From Nitrospirillum pindoramense (lineage in GTDB: Bacteria > Pseudomonadota > Alphaproteobacteria > Azospirillales > Azospirillaceae): a stretch of DNA of 64,000 nt. Every line of letters starts with the position of its first letter. Within the stretch, counting starts at the first letter, position 1. Both the position numbers and the translations under genes were made by a program. Of this stretch, positions 35,736 through 45,110 are shown piece after piece. The notes under the pieces were generated by a model. That model was not told the DNA's origin, ran no database searches, and worked only from the letters and a program-made list of their open reading frames with translations. The stretch lies in contig NZ_VITR01000002.1 of NCBI RefSeq assembly GCF_007827955.1, positions 462,138-526,137 of the forward strand. Reading direction: 5' to 3'.

Positions 35736-36640
35736 TGGCCTTTCTTGGTGCCGATGGAAGCGAGCATGCGGGCGCCGATGTTGAGGGCGAGGATGGCGAC
35801 CGTGATGAGGAGCGAACCACCCCAGGCCAGCCGCTGCCAGTCCTCATAAGGGCTGAGCGCGAACTGGAAGATGGTGACCGGCAGGTTCGCCATCGGGGCG
35901 TTCATGTTCACGCTCCAGAACTGGTTGTTCAGGGCGGTGAACAGCAGGGGGGCGGTTTCGCCGCTGATGCGGGCCACGGCCAGCAGGATGCCGGTCATGA
36001 TGCCGCTGCGCGCGGCGCGGTAGGTCACCTGCACGATGACCTTCCAGCGGGGGGCGCCCAGGGCGGCGGCGGCCTCGCGCAGCGACCCCGGAACCAGGTT
36101 CAGCATGTCCTCGGTCGTGCGCACCACCACCGGGATGACCAGCACGGCCAGCGAGATGGACCCCGCCCAGGCGGAGAAGTGGCCCATGGGGACCACGACG
36201 ATGGTGTAGATGAACAGGCCGACGATGATGGATGGCGCCGACAGCAGGATGTCGTTGATGAAGCGCGTCACCTCCGCCAACTTGGTGCCCTTGCCGTATT
36301 CCGCCAGGTAGGTGCCGGCCATGATGCCGATGGGCGTGCCGATGACCATGCCCAGCACGGTCATCACCAGGCTGCCGAAGATGGCGTTGAGCAGGCCGCC
36401 GGCGCTGCCCGGCGGGGGCGTCATCTGGGTGAACAGGCCCAGGCTGATGGCGCTGAGGCCGTTGATCAGCAGGATCGCCAGGATCCAGACCAGCCACAGC
36501 AGCCCGAAGACGGCGGCGCCCACGGCCAGGCCCATGGTGATGGTGTTGCCGACCTTGCGCCGCTTGTAGCGGCCCATGGCGAAGTTGGTGCCGGGGGGCG
36601 AGCCGGTAGGCGTGCCGGGGGACATATCGGTGATGGCCAT
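35732..36640 (-). CDS. pstA: Phosphate ABC transporter permease PstA
   Basis: This is an inner-membrane permease of 302 aa with six hydrophobic segments. The EAA-type cytoplasmic loop is [49 protein letters not shown] and [22 protein letters not shown] are PstA-like. It forms the channel with PstC. The start is 3 nt after the pstC stop; the end overlaps pstB by 4 nt. Phosphate starvation control is expected through the pstS promoter. Confidence 0.94.
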
Positions 36641-36643
36641 GGA

Positions 36644-37615
36644 TCAGGTCCCCGCCTTGCGGTTCATGCGCACCAGCATAAGCTTGGCCAGCGACAGCAC
36701 GATGAAGGTGATGATGAACAGGACGAGGCCCAACGCGATCAGCGAGGATGTGTAGGTATCGCCCACCGCCTCGGTGAATTCGTTGGCGATGGCGGCCGAG
36801 ATGGTCGTGCCCGGCGCCAGCAGGGAGGAGGCGATGTGGTGCGAGTTGCCGATCACGAAGGTCACGGCCATGGTCTCGCCCAAGGCGCGGCCCAGCCCCA
36901 GCATGACGCCGCCCACCAGGCCGACGCGGGTGTAGGGGATGGTAATGTCGCGCACCACCTCCCACGTCGTGGCGCCCAAGCCGTAGGCGCTTTCGCGCAG
37001 CATGGTGGGCATGGTCTCGAACACGTCGCGGGTGATGGAGGTGATGAAGGGCAGGATCATGATGGCCAGAATCAGGCCGGCCGTCAGGACGCCGATACCG
37101 TAGGGCGGGCCCTTGAACCAGGCGCCGATGCCCGGGACGTTGCCCAGGGTGTTGATCAGGAAGGGCTGCACGGTCTTCTGCAGGAAGGGCGCGAACACGA
37201 ACAGGCCCCAGATGCCGTAGATGATGCTGGGAATGCCGGCCAGCAGTTCCACCGCGATGCCGATCGGGCGCTTGGCCCAGGCCGGGCACAGCTCCGTCAG
37301 GAAGATGGCGATGCCGAAGCTGACGGGCACACCCACGAGCATGGCGATGACCGACGTGACCAGCGTGCCGTAGATGGGAGCCAGCGCGCCGAACTTCTCC
37401 GTCACCGGGTTCCAGATCTCGGTGGTGACGAAGCCGAAGCCGAAGGCCTTCAAGGCCGGCAACGCGCCATGGATGAGGGAGATGATCACGCCGCCCAGGA
37501 GCGTCAGCACCAGGAGGGCGAAGAATAGGGTGGCGCTGCGAAACAGAAGGTCGTTGCGGCGCTGCGTGCGCGCCCGCGGACTTTCCGCGCTGATGTCCGA
37601 TGCCTTTACCGCCAT
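36644..37615 (-). CDS. pstC: Phosphate ABC transporter permease PstC
   Basis: This is the partner permease of PstA, 323 aa from the ATG at 37615. The open frame extends to 37774 but the added residues are not family-like. Six or more hydrophobic segments are present. The loop MLRESAYGLGATTWEVVRDITIPYTRVG is the EAA motif, and FGIAIFLTELCPAW and LLAGIPSIIYGIWGLFVFAP are PstC signatures. A 178-nt gap with two hairpins separates it from pstS, which fits stronger expression of the binding protein. Confidence 0.93.
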   Translation of the reverse strand: MAVKASDISAESPRARTQRRNDLLFRSATLFFALLVLTLLGGVIISLIHGALPALKAFGFGFVTTEIWNPVTEKFGALAPIYGTLVTSVIAMLVGVPVSFGIAIFLTELCPAWAKRPIGIAVELLAGIPSIIYGIWGLFVFAPFLQKTVQPFLINTLGNVPGIGAWFKGPPYGIGVLTAGLILAIMILPFITSITRDVFETMPTMLRESAYGLGATTWEVVRDITIPYTRVGLVGGVMLGLGRALGETMAVTFVIGNSHHIASSLLAPGTTISAAIANEFTEAVGDTYTSSLIALGLVLFIITFIVLSLAKLMLVRMNRKAGT

Positions 37616-37708
37616 GTCCACCAAAGCACCCCTCCGGCCATAGGCCCTGCGATACTGAAAACGCGATGACCTAGAAACCCGGATGTCTGTGAAGGAAGCC
37701 GACAGAGA

Positions 37709-37765
37709 GGGAGAGGAGCCGTTGGCGACCCCTCTCCCGACCTCCGTCCCCCGGGGCTGACCCCG
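37709..37765 (-). other. Hairpins between pstS and pstC
   Basis: Two inverted repeats are present: GGGAGAGG/CCTCTCCC at 37709-37738 and CGGGG/CCCCG at 37752-37765. Neither has a T-run. They probably stabilise the pstS message or partly stop transcription, a common arrangement for binding-protein genes. Confidence 0.5.
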
Positions 37766-37793
37766 AGGGCGCATCCTTCTTACCCGAGTCCTG

Positions 37794-38846
37794 TTACTTC
37801 GACCAGACCGGCTTGCCGTCGGCGGTCTTGATCGTGGACCAGGACTTCTCGACCTGGGAGATCACCGCAGCCGGCATCGGCACGTAGTCCAGCTGCTCGG
37901 CGGCGGCCTGGCCGTTGTTGTAGGCCCAGTCGAAGAACTTCAGGGCCTCGGCGACAGCGGCGCCGTCCTGCGGCTGGCTGTAAACCAGGATGAAGCTGGC
38001 ACCGGTGATCGGCCAGCTGTCGGCGCCCGGCTGGTCGACCAGCACCAGGTAGAAGCCCGGGGCGTTGGCCCAGTCGGCACCGGCGGCGGCGGCCTGGAAG
38101 GCCTTGATTTCCGGGCTGACGATCTTGCCTTCCTTGTTCTTCAGCTTGGTGAAGGTCAAGGTGTTCTGCTTGGCGTAGGCGTATTCGACATAGCCGATGG
38201 CGCCGTCGGTCAGCTTCACCATGTTGGCAACGCCTTCGTTGCCCTTGGCGCCCAGGCCGGCGGCCCACTGCACCGAGGTGTTGGCGCCGACGCGCTCGGA
38301 GAATTCCTTGTCTTCCTTGGACAGGTAGGTGGTCCACAGGAAGTTCGTGCCCGACCCGTCCGAACGGTACACCGGGACGATGGAGGTCTTGGGCAGGTTC
38401 AGGCCGGGGTTCAGCGCCTTGATGGCCGGGTCATCCCAGGAGGCGATCTGGCCCAGGTAAATCTTGGCGATGGTCGGGCCGTCCAGCTGGATCTGGCCGG
38501 GGGCGATGCCCTTCACGTTGATGACCGGAACGACGCCGCCCATGATCATCGGGAACTGCTGCAGGCCCGCTTCCTTCAGGTCTTCGGCCTTCAGGGGCAT
38601 GTCCGAGGCGCCGAAGGTGACCGTCTTCGCCTTGATCTGCTTGATGCCGCCGCCGGAACCGATGGACTGGTAGTTCAGCCCCACGCCGGTCTTGGCCTTA
38701 TAAGCCTCGGCCCACTTGGCGTAGATGGGGTACGGGAAGGTGGCGCCGGCGCCGCTGATGTCGGCAGCCTGGGCGGCGCCCACCATCATCACCGCGGCCG
38801 CGGCGGCAACCATGCCCTTCAGCAGGTTCTTCGGTTGAAAGTTCAC
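37794..38846 (-). CDS. pstS: Phosphate-binding protein PstS
   Basis: This is a periplasmic binding protein of 350 aa. The signal peptide (MNFQPKNLLKGMVAAAAAVMMVGAAQA) ends before ADISGAGATFPYPIYAKW, the PstS start. YQSIGSGGGIKQIKAKTVTFGASDMPL and VPVYRSDGSGTNFLWT carry the Ser/Thr/Arg/Asp residues that bind phosphate. It is first of pstSCAB. Upstream, in the promoter direction, three 11-nt repeats at 38979-39011 form a candidate Pho box. Confidence 0.96.
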   Translation of the reverse strand: MNFQPKNLLKGMVAAAAAVMMVGAAQAADISGAGATFPYPIYAKWAEAYKAKTGVGLNYQSIGSGGGIKQIKAKTVTFGASDMPLKAEDLKEAGLQQFPMIMGGVVPVINVKGIAPGQIQLDGPTIAKIYLGQIASWDDPAIKALNPGLNLPKTSIVPVYRSDGSGTNFLWTTYLSKEDKEFSERVGANTSVQWAAGLGAKGNEGVANMVKLTDGAIGYVEYAYAKQNTLTFTKLKNKEGKIVSPEIKAFQAAAAGADWANAPGFYLVLVDQPGADSWPITGASFILVYSQPQDGAAVAEALKFFDWAYNNGQAAAEQLDYVPMPAAVISQVEKSWSTIKTADGKPVWSK

Positions 38847-38978
38847 GGGATTCCCCCACGGGTTGGAACGTCTTAGTCGACCATCTCGGGGTCCCGGCGG
38901 CCCGCCCAGGGGGTATGCCCCCGCGACCGCTCCTGATCCCGTCTCGACGGGCGGACCCTAGATTCCGGGTCCTGAACC

Positions 38979-39011
38979 TTTGGTGACGAGTATGTTACGG
39001 TTTTGTGAAAC
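38979..39011 (-). promoter_or_regulatory. Candidate Pho box upstream of pstS
   Basis: Read on the minus strand there are three tandem 11-mers, each carrying a variant of GTCAC or GTAAC (TTTCACAAAAC, CGTAACATACT, CGTCACCAAAG). The 11-bp period is that of PhoB sites (CTGTCATAAAA). The match is partial, and the distance to the start is ~135 nt. Confidence 0.5.
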
Positions 39012-39395
39012 TGTGGGCCTATTGTCGCAGCCCACGCCCCCGTTCACGCCCCGTACCCCGCCGCCGGCGCGCAACACCGCCGGTGGCGGGCGGGCGGTGC
39101 GGACCTCCGACGATTCTCAAATACTTTTCAAGCGTGCCTGTGCCGGCTTCCCCGCCGGATCTTTTCTGGCCCGGCGGCCGGGCATTATCGGCCGGCGCAA
39201 GCACGTGCCCCGGTGCGCCCTATTCACAACACTATAGATGCAATGGAGGGGGGCCGGCTCTTTTTTCACCGGCTTCAGGCGGTCGCGGCTCTACTACGGT
39301 AGTCCGGAATTTGTTGCCCCGCCTTACTTTAAGCCCGCTAAAACACCCGACTCGGAACTGTTGCATCGCGGCCACAGGCAGCCCCTTTAATAAAT

Positions 39396-39424
39396 CTGTC
39401 AACCTTTAGCAGTCTCGCTGTCAT
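39396..39424 (+). promoter_or_regulatory. Candidate Pho box upstream of the porin gene
   Basis: CTGTCAA at 39396 and CTGTCAT at 39418 are exactly 22 bp (two 11-bp units) apart, the phase of PhoB half-sites. The middle unit is weak. TATATT follows 3 bp later. Confidence 0.55.
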
Positions 39425-39545
39425 GCTATATTGCTACCGAGCGCTTCGTGAGGGCCGCAGCCCAAACGCTCCAAACGCGTGACGTCGGCCCCGAAACCGG
39501 GATTGGGCGGCATGCCGTAGACCGGATGATGGGAGAATCTAGGAA

Positions 39546-41102
39546 ATGAACCTCAAGACCGTGTTGCTCGCTGGCACGGTGCTGGGCGTGGCTTTCGCCG
39601 CCGCCGGCGCCTCCGCTGCAGAAACCAAGAAGTCGAACGCCGCCTCCGCCACCGCCGCCGCGGCCGCCACCCCGCTGGCCACCCAGGCGCAGATCGACGC
39701 GCTGAACAAGCAGATCCAGGCGCTGCAGGCGCAGCTGCAGGCGATTGCGACCCAGACCGACGCCGCCAACAAGGCCGCCGCCGAGTCCAAGGCCGCCGCC
39801 GAGAAGGCCGCGACCTCCGCCACCGCCGCCACGGCGAACCTGCCCAGCATCACCTTCCCGAACGGCATCCCGACGTTCTCGTCCGCGGACAAGGCCTTCA
39901 CCTTCCAGCCCGTCGGCCGCATGCAGCTGGACTACGGCTGGAACATGCAGGACACGAAGAACCCGGACAACCGCTCCAACAAGGACATCACCGACGGCTT
40001 CAACTTCCGTCGCGCCTACATCGGCTTCGCCGGTAAGATGTTCAATGACTGGACCTACAACGCCACCGCCGACTTCTCGGGCCGCACCAACGCCAGCGGC
40101 CGTCTGCAGACCGCGCAGCTGTCGTACAACGGCTTCAAGGGCTGGATCATCGACGTCGGCGCCATGCAGCCGGCCTTCACCTTCGAAGACAGCATCAGCT
40201 CCAACGACATCGGCCTGGTCGAGCGTCCCGGCATCAACAACGTCGTGACCAGCCTGGTGGCGAGCGAAGGCCGCTTGTCCGCCGGCGTCCGCACCTTCGG
40301 CGATAACTATTTCGCCGACGTCTACCTGACCGGCGACACCGTCAACACCAGCGCCCAGACCACCGGCGACGACCAGCACGCCGTGTTCGCCCGCGCCGCC
40401 TACCGCCCGATCAACGACGAGCACACCATCGTCCACATCGGCGCCGACATCGGCTACCTGTACGCTCCGCCGCAGACCAACCTGGTCGCCGGCAGCGTGA
40501 CGCCCGCCCAGGCGCACGTCGTGTCCCTGTCCGAACGCCCGGAAAACCGTTACGGCGGCCTGGGTTCCATCCTGAACACCGGCAACATCAACGTCAGCGA
40601 CGTCACCATCTACGGCGGTGAAGCCGCCGTGCGGTACGACAGCTTCTGGGTGCAGGGCGAAGGCTACCAGGTCGACCTGACCCGTCGCTTCACCCCGGCC
40701 GCCACCAACGACCCGAGCTTCTTCGGCTACTACGCCGAAGCCGGCTGGGTGCTGACCGGTCAGAAGCGCAACTACGTCGCCAACCAGGGCGCCTTCAGCG
40801 CCCCGACGGTGGACAAGCCCTTCAACCCGATGACCGGCAACTGGGGCACTTGGGAAGCCGTGGCGCGCTACAGCTTCCTGAACCTGAACTCCGACACCTG
40901 GGCCACCAACACCGCCAACCGCGTGCGCGGCGGCCAGCAGGAAGTCTGGACCCTGGGCCTGAACTGGTACGCCACCCCGAACGTCAAGATGATGCTGGAC
41001 TACCAGTTCATCGACGTGAAGAAGTACTCGTCCGCCACCAACAACACCCAGGTGGGCGACAACTGGCAGTCCTTCGGCGGCCGTATGCAGTTCACGTTCT
41101 AA
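39546..41102 (+). CDS. Phosphate-selective porin (OprO/OprP family)
   Basis: This is an outer-membrane porin of 518 aa. A signal peptide (MNLKTVLLAGTVLGVAFAAAGASAAE) is followed by an Ala/Lys-rich stretch with a coiled coil (IDALNKQIQALQAQLQAIATQ), as in this family. The remaining ~400 residues form the beta-barrel (FTFQPVGRMQLDYGW, FNFRRAYIGFAGKMFNDWTYNATADF, ending GDNWQSFGGRMQFTF, with a C-terminal Phe). It is divergent from pstS and has its own Pho-like site, which supports a phosphate or polyphosphate uptake role. The substrate is inferred; members also pass other anions. A strong terminator follows. Confidence 0.88.
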   Translation: MNLKTVLLAGTVLGVAFAAAGASAAETKKSNAASATAAAAATPLATQAQIDALNKQIQALQAQLQAIATQTDAANKAAAESKAAAEKAATSATAATANLPSITFPNGIPTFSSADKAFTFQPVGRMQLDYGWNMQDTKNPDNRSNKDITDGFNFRRAYIGFAGKMFNDWTYNATADFSGRTNASGRLQTAQLSYNGFKGWIIDVGAMQPAFTFEDSISSNDIGLVERPGINNVVTSLVASEGRLSAGVRTFGDNYFADVYLTGDTVNTSAQTTGDDQHAVFARAAYRPINDEHTIVHIGADIGYLYAPPQTNLVAGSVTPAQAHVVSLSERPENRYGGLGSILNTGNINVSDVTIYGGEAAVRYDSFWVQGEGYQVDLTRRFTPAATNDPSFFGYYAEAGWVLTGQKRNYVANQGAFSAPTVDKPFNPMTGNWGTWEAVARYSFLNLNSDTWATNTANRVRGGQQEVWTLGLNWYATPNVKMMLDYQFIDVKKYSSATNNTQVGDNWQSFGGRMQFTF

Positions 41103-41159
41103 GGCTGGCCGTCCTTCCCCATGGGTCACCAAGGGCAAGGAGCGCCTGTTCAAGGGAAA

Positions 41160-41186
41160 CCCCGCCGGTCCGCCGGCGGGGTTTTT
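41160..41186 (+). terminator. Terminator of the porin gene
   Basis: CCCCGCCGG pairs with CCGGCGGGG around TCCG and is followed by TTTTT. It lies 58 nt after the stop. Confidence 0.92.
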
Positions 41187-41357
41187 CTTTGGCTGCGGCA
41201 CCCTGCCCCCCCGTCCGTTCTCCGGGCGGGACATATCATCCCACCCGACGGTCGCGGAAAATTGTCATAGTTCGGTTATAGAAACGCTTATCAGTATCGG
41301 TGCCCCCCGGCGTCAGGGGTTGAGCAGCCAAGAGCCAGGATCAAGAGGACAAGTGCG

Positions 41358-42284
41358 ATGGAAGAGGGGCGCGGCGGCATGAACCCGCAAGACCAGGGCG
41401 CGGCGCAGCCGGCACGGGACGAAACCCAGGAAGCCGCCATGGCTGCCGAACTGGCGGCCGAGGCCGAGGAGCTGGCCGACATCGATCTTGGTGACGAGGG
41501 CAGCGACGACGGCGGCATGGATGACGGCGGGGAAGGCGTGGAGGACGAGCCTGGCCTGGACGGAGCGCCCGCGTCCGATGGTACCGCCCCGGCCAGTGGA
41601 AAGCGGGTCGCCTGCGGGGTCACCGGCAAGCTGCGCCCCAAGCGCGACCTGATCAGCCTGGACACCCTGCGCCCCAGCCTGGCCGTGCGCATCCGCCGCG
41701 ACCATCCCGGCCTGCCGGCCGACGCCCTGGTCAGCCGCGGCGTGGTCGCCCGCTATCGCTCGTTGTATGTGGAAGAACTGCTGCAGCAGGAAAAGGGCGA
41801 GTTGACGGAGCTGGACCGCCAGGTGGCGGAGAGCATCGCCACCCACGAGACCCTGGCGGAGAACATCGAGGAAGGCTACGCCGAGGAGCGCACCCTGGGG
41901 GAGCGCATGTCCGACCATCTGGCCAGCTTCGGCGGCAGTTGGACCTTCATCCTCACCTTCGGCGCCTTCCTGATCGCCTGGATGATCTTCAGCGGCTTCG
42001 AGGGAGAGAAGTCGTTCGACCCCTATCCTTTCATCCTGCTGAACCTGATTCTCTCCTGTTTGGCCGCCATCCAGGCGCCCATCATCATGATGAGCCAGAA
42101 GCGGCAGGAGGCGAAGGATCGCCTGCGGTCGGAAAACGACTACCGGGTGAATCTTAAAGCTGAATTGGAAATACGTCATTTACACGAAAAAATTGACTAT
42201 CTCATCCAGCGGCAGTGGAAACGGCTCACGGAAATCCAGCAGCTACAACTGGAAATTATGCAGGAAAAGCGCTACCGCCGTTGA
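41358..42284 (+). CDS. DUF1003 domain membrane protein
   Basis: This is a 308-aa protein. The N-terminal ~85 residues are an acidic, Asp/Glu/Gly-rich low-complexity region. A globular part (KRDLISLDTLRPSLAVRI, DALVSRGVVARYRSLYVEELL) follows. The DUF1003 core has two transmembrane helices (GGSWTFILTFGAFLIAWMIF; PYPFILLNLILSCLAAIQAPIIMMSQKRQ), then a charged helical tail that looks like a coiled coil. AAGAGGA lies before the ATG. Function of DUF1003 is unknown; a stress or cyclic-nucleotide link is only suspected. A stand-alone unit. Confidence 0.85.
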   Translation: MEEGRGGMNPQDQGAAQPARDETQEAAMAAELAAEAEELADIDLGDEGSDDGGMDDGGEGVEDEPGLDGAPASDGTAPASGKRVACGVTGKLRPKRDLISLDTLRPSLAVRIRRDHPGLPADALVSRGVVARYRSLYVEELLQQEKGELTELDRQVAESIATHETLAENIEEGYAEERTLGERMSDHLASFGGSWTFILTFGAFLIAWMIFSGFEGEKSFDPYPFILLNLILSCLAAIQAPIIMMSQKRQEAKDRLRSENDYRVNLKAELEIRHLHEKIDYLIQRQWKRLTEIQQLQLEIMQEKRYRR

Positions 42285-42343
42285 CCCGGCACCCCTTTCG
42301 AAACCCGTCAAGTCCTTTCCTGGCTAGCTACTGCGGGGTGAAT

Positions 42344-42402
42344 ACGCGAAAGGGCTAAAGCGACAGGACACAAGTGAGGGTTGTTTTATAACGCGAAAGG
42401 GC
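42344..42402 (+). promoter_or_regulatory. Direct repeats before the LuxR-type gene
   Basis: The 12-mer ACGCGAAAGGGC occurs at 42344-42355 and 42391-42402, 47 bp apart, in the 167-nt gap before the response-regulator gene. It is a plausible binding site pair, perhaps for autoregulation. Confidence 0.4.
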
Positions 42403-42451
42403 CAATATTAAACACTCCGAGCTAGTTGCAACTGCGTCGGAGGTTTGGATC

Positions 42452-43165
42452 ATGGCCGCCCATGATGTTCTGGTGATCGACCCCAGTACCCTGTTCCGTC
42501 AGGGCTTGAGACAATTGCTGCCCGAGGATTTCCGCGTCGTCGCGGAAGCGCGGGATGTGGAGGCCGTTCGCGCTGAGCTGGCCGCGCCCACACCAAATGA
42601 TACACCGGGGGGCAAGCCGACCGCCCGGGATGCCGTTACCCGGGAAATCTCCCTGGTCCTGTTCGACGTGACGGACGCGGCGGAGTTCAGGACGTCCGTC
42701 AGCCAATTGCACGCCGCGTTCCCGGATGCCCGTCTGGTTTACCTGACCAACGGCTTCGACGCGTCGCGCCTGCGCATGGCGCTGGAGGCCGGGATCGACG
42801 GCTACCTGACCAAGGACCGCTCCTCCAACGCCCTGATCCAATCGCTGCATTTGGTCATGCTGGGGGAGAAGGTGTTCCCGTCCGATCTGGCGCTTCTGCT
42901 GACCCAGCAGAGCCAGGCCGGAACGGTCGGCACCACCGGTCCGCACAAGGGCCTGTCGATGCGCGAAACCCAAATCCTGCGCGCCCTGGTCAAGGGTGAG
43001 AGCAACAAGGTGATCGCCAATGGCCTGCACATCACCGAGGCGACGGTGAAGGTCCACCTGAAGAGCCTGCTGCGCAAGATCAACTGCAACAACCGCACCC
43101 AGGCGGCCATCTGGGCCCTGAACAACGGGCTGACCGAGGCGACCCCGACGGCGGGCGCCGCCTGA
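42452..43165 (+). CDS. NarL/FixJ-type response regulator
   Basis: This is a 237-aa transcription factor. The receiver domain (~1-135) has the acidic pocket (VLVIDPS, with one Asp rather than two), a likely phospho-Asp in LVLFDVTD and Lys in TKDRS. A ~30-residue Pro/Thr/Gly-rich insertion after RDVEAVRAEL is unusual. The LuxR-type HTH is in LSMRETQILRALVKGESNKVIANGLHITEATVKVHLKSLLRKI. No sensor kinase is adjacent. The reduced acidic pocket suggests phosphorylation may be weak or absent. It ends before a bidirectional terminator. Confidence 0.85.
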   Translation: MAAHDVLVIDPSTLFRQGLRQLLPEDFRVVAEARDVEAVRAELAAPTPNDTPGGKPTARDAVTREISLVLFDVTDAAEFRTSVSQLHAAFPDARLVYLTNGFDASRLRMALEAGIDGYLTKDRSSNALIQSLHLVMLGEKVFPSDLALLLTQQSQAGTVGTTGPHKGLSMRETQILRALVKGESNKVIANGLHITEATVKVHLKSLLRKINCNNRTQAAIWALNNGLTEATPTAGAA

Positions 43166-43211
43166 CCTTCCTCGTCTCTCCTGACCGGGACGAAAATCGG
43201 CAGGATCAAGA

Positions 43212-43249
43212 AAAAGGCCGCTGTCCCAGGCAGGGGACGGCGGCCTTTT
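43212..43249. terminator. Bidirectional terminator, LuxR-type / POT
   Basis: AAAAGGCCGC..GTCCC pairs with GGGGAC..GCGGCCTTTT around a short loop, with A-run before and T-run after. It lies between the convergent stops 43165 and 43311. Confidence 0.9.
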
Positions 43250-43310
43250 CTTTTGCTGCCCTTCACACCGGGCGATGGCCCGGGGGCCTTCACACCGGGC
43301 GATGGCCGGT

Positions 43311-44621
43311 TCAGGGGATGGCCGGCCCCCGCTGGCGTCGCAGGGCCACGCCGTAGAAGATCACCCCGGCCAGGATGAGCAACGCCACCTGCCCACCGAA
43401 ATAGGCGACGGGGGTCAGCCGGTCATACAGCTGGACATAGAGCCCGCCCACCATGTCGCCGGCGAAGACCGTCAGGTAGAACACGGCGGTGATGGAGGAT
43501 TTCAGCCGGGCCGGCGCCTCCATATAGGCCCACTGCAGGCCGATCATGCTGATGCACAGCTCACCGAAGCCCAGCACGATGTTGGAAATCAGCATGAACC
43601 AGATGCTGACAGGATGATCCTTGGTCGCCAGCAGGCCGGCCAGCGCCATGATCGCGATGGAGGCGGCGGTGATGCCGAAGCCCACGAACACCTTGGTGCG
43701 CGCTGGCGTCAGGGTGCCGCGACGCCGGTCCACGCCGCCCCAGAAGGCGTTGAAGATGGGGGTGAGCAGGATGATCATCAGAGGGTTGACCGCCTGCAGC
43801 TGATCAGGGGTCAGCTCAAAACCGAAGGGCCAGAAATTCAGGTCGATATAGTCGCGGGCGAAGAACACCCAGGTGGTGGCCGTCTGGTCATAGGCCATCC
43901 AGAACACCAGGATCATGGGGAAGGCCAGCAGCATGCGGACCAGGCGGGTCCGTTCGTCCGGCGTCATGCTGGAGGCGGGCTGGCCGGTCTTGGCGCGGGC
44001 CGCGGCCCGATCGGCCGCGTTTTCCTGCGGGTAGAAGCGCTTGCCGGCGGCGAACACCACCAGGGCCACCGTCATCAGGGCCGCCGGCAGCATCAGCGCC
44101 ACCTGGTACCCCGCCTTGTCGCGCACCCAGGGCAGCGCGTAGGAGGTGACGAAGCCGCCGATGTTGATGGCCACGTAGAAATAGCTGAAGGCCTTGTCCA
44201 TCAGGGCTTCCTTGCCCTGTTCCTGGTACATGCGGGCCATCAGCGGGCTGACGTTGGGTTTGATGGCGCCGGCGCCCATGGCCAGCAGGGCGAGGCTGGC
44301 ATACAGCATCCAGGGGCTGCTGGCGAAGCCCAGGACCACTTGTCCAAAGATGTAGGGGAACGAGAAGAAGATGATGGTGGGATAACGGCCCAGCCAGCGG
44401 TCGGCGATGACGCCGCCGATGAGCGGCAAGGCGTAGCAGGACGCCATGAAAATCTGGATGACGGTGGCCGCGTCGCTGTCGGAGAAGCCCAGCTGCGAAG
44501 TGATGTAGAGCGCCAGCAGCGTCCGCATGCCGTAGTAGCAGGCGCGTTCGGCCAACTCACCCCAGAAGACGAACCAGAAACCGACCGGATGCCGAACGCG
44601 TGCCGTGACCTGTGCCTGCAT
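43311..44621 (-). CDS. POT-family peptide transporter (1)
   Basis: This is a proton-coupled peptide symporter of the PTR2/DtpA group, 436 aa from ATG 44621 (AAGGA just upstream; the open frame continues to 44771 without family resemblance). FWFVFWGELAERACYYGMRTLLALYI is the E-x-x-E-R signature of helix 1. GGVIADRWLGRYPTIIFFS follows, and FSYFYVAINIGGFV is the PTR2 family motif. About 12 helices are predicted. It is a paralogue of the transporter at 60108. Di- and tripeptides are the probable substrates. Confidence 0.9.
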   Translation of the reverse strand: MQAQVTARVRHPVGFWFVFWGELAERACYYGMRTLLALYITSQLGFSDSDAATVIQIFMASCYALPLIGGVIADRWLGRYPTIIFFSFPYIFGQVVLGFASSPWMLYASLALLAMGAGAIKPNVSPLMARMYQEQGKEALMDKAFSYFYVAINIGGFVTSYALPWVRDKAGYQVALMLPAALMTVALVVFAAGKRFYPQENAADRAAARAKTGQPASSMTPDERTRLVRMLLAFPMILVFWMAYDQTATTWVFFARDYIDLNFWPFGFELTPDQLQAVNPLMIILLTPIFNAFWGGVDRRRGTLTPARTKVFVGFGITAASIAIMALAGLLATKDHPVSIWFMLISNIVLGFGELCISMIGLQWAYMEAPARLKSSITAVFYLTVFAGDMVGGLYVQLYDRLTPVAYFGGQVALLILAGVIFYGVALRRQRGPAIP

Positions 44622-45110
44622 GCCCAAATCCTTGGAAAGTATGGTGCCCGTTGCGCGGTCCCGCCCGGACGGACACGCCCCGCCGTCCCTGTCCGGGTAC
44701 GGCGAGCCTGTCCATTCACGCCCGCGCCGCCCTGCCGCCGTCGGCCCCCAAGCCGCGGCGGATGTGCCCACCTGTTGTCCATCGCGCGGGCCGCCCGTTC
44801 CTGGGACGCCCCACTGTTTCTCTGGCCTGCTTCGTTAGGGGAATCGGCATCGCGACACAAGCCGAATCACAAAACGCCAGCGTGTCAAAAAATTTAATCG
44901 AAAATGCCCCGTCACTGCGGTGCTGGCGGCAAACCGCCTGGCCATCATTGCCGCAGCAACCGCGATCATCGGCGCCCCGCTTCCAGAAGCTGCGCGCGTG
45001 AGGCAAAGTGTAGCGCCAGCATAAACGGGGGATCCCGTATTCCCCTTTCGCTGGTTGTCCCTCTTTTGATTGTCTTGTGCGCTGCGGGAGCGGCCTGTTA
45101 ATTGGCGAGG
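44622..45110. other. 489-nt divergent gap POT / polytopic membrane gene
   Basis: No gene is supported. A TTGACA (minus strand, 44883-44888) could be the -35 element for the POT gene, although it is 262 nt from the start. The rest is GC-rich sequence without a clear repeat. Confidence 0.35.

Larger units (their letters stand above)
38847..39545. other. 699-nt divergent control region pstS / porin
   Basis: No gene is evident. It holds a candidate Pho box on each side (38979-39011 for pstS and 39396-39424 for the porin). An inverted ACTACGGTAGT lies near 39290-39300, and a GCCGGC/CCGGC pair sits around a T-rich loop near 39254-39270. A TATATT (39427-39432) could be the porin -10. A small RNA between the two promoters is possible but I see no terminator for one. 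Confidence 0.45.

Noticed and set aside
43275..44897. 540-aa open frame antisense to the POT gene
   Set aside because: It is His/Gln/Gly-rich with no recognisable domain, and the opposite strand has a complete transporter.
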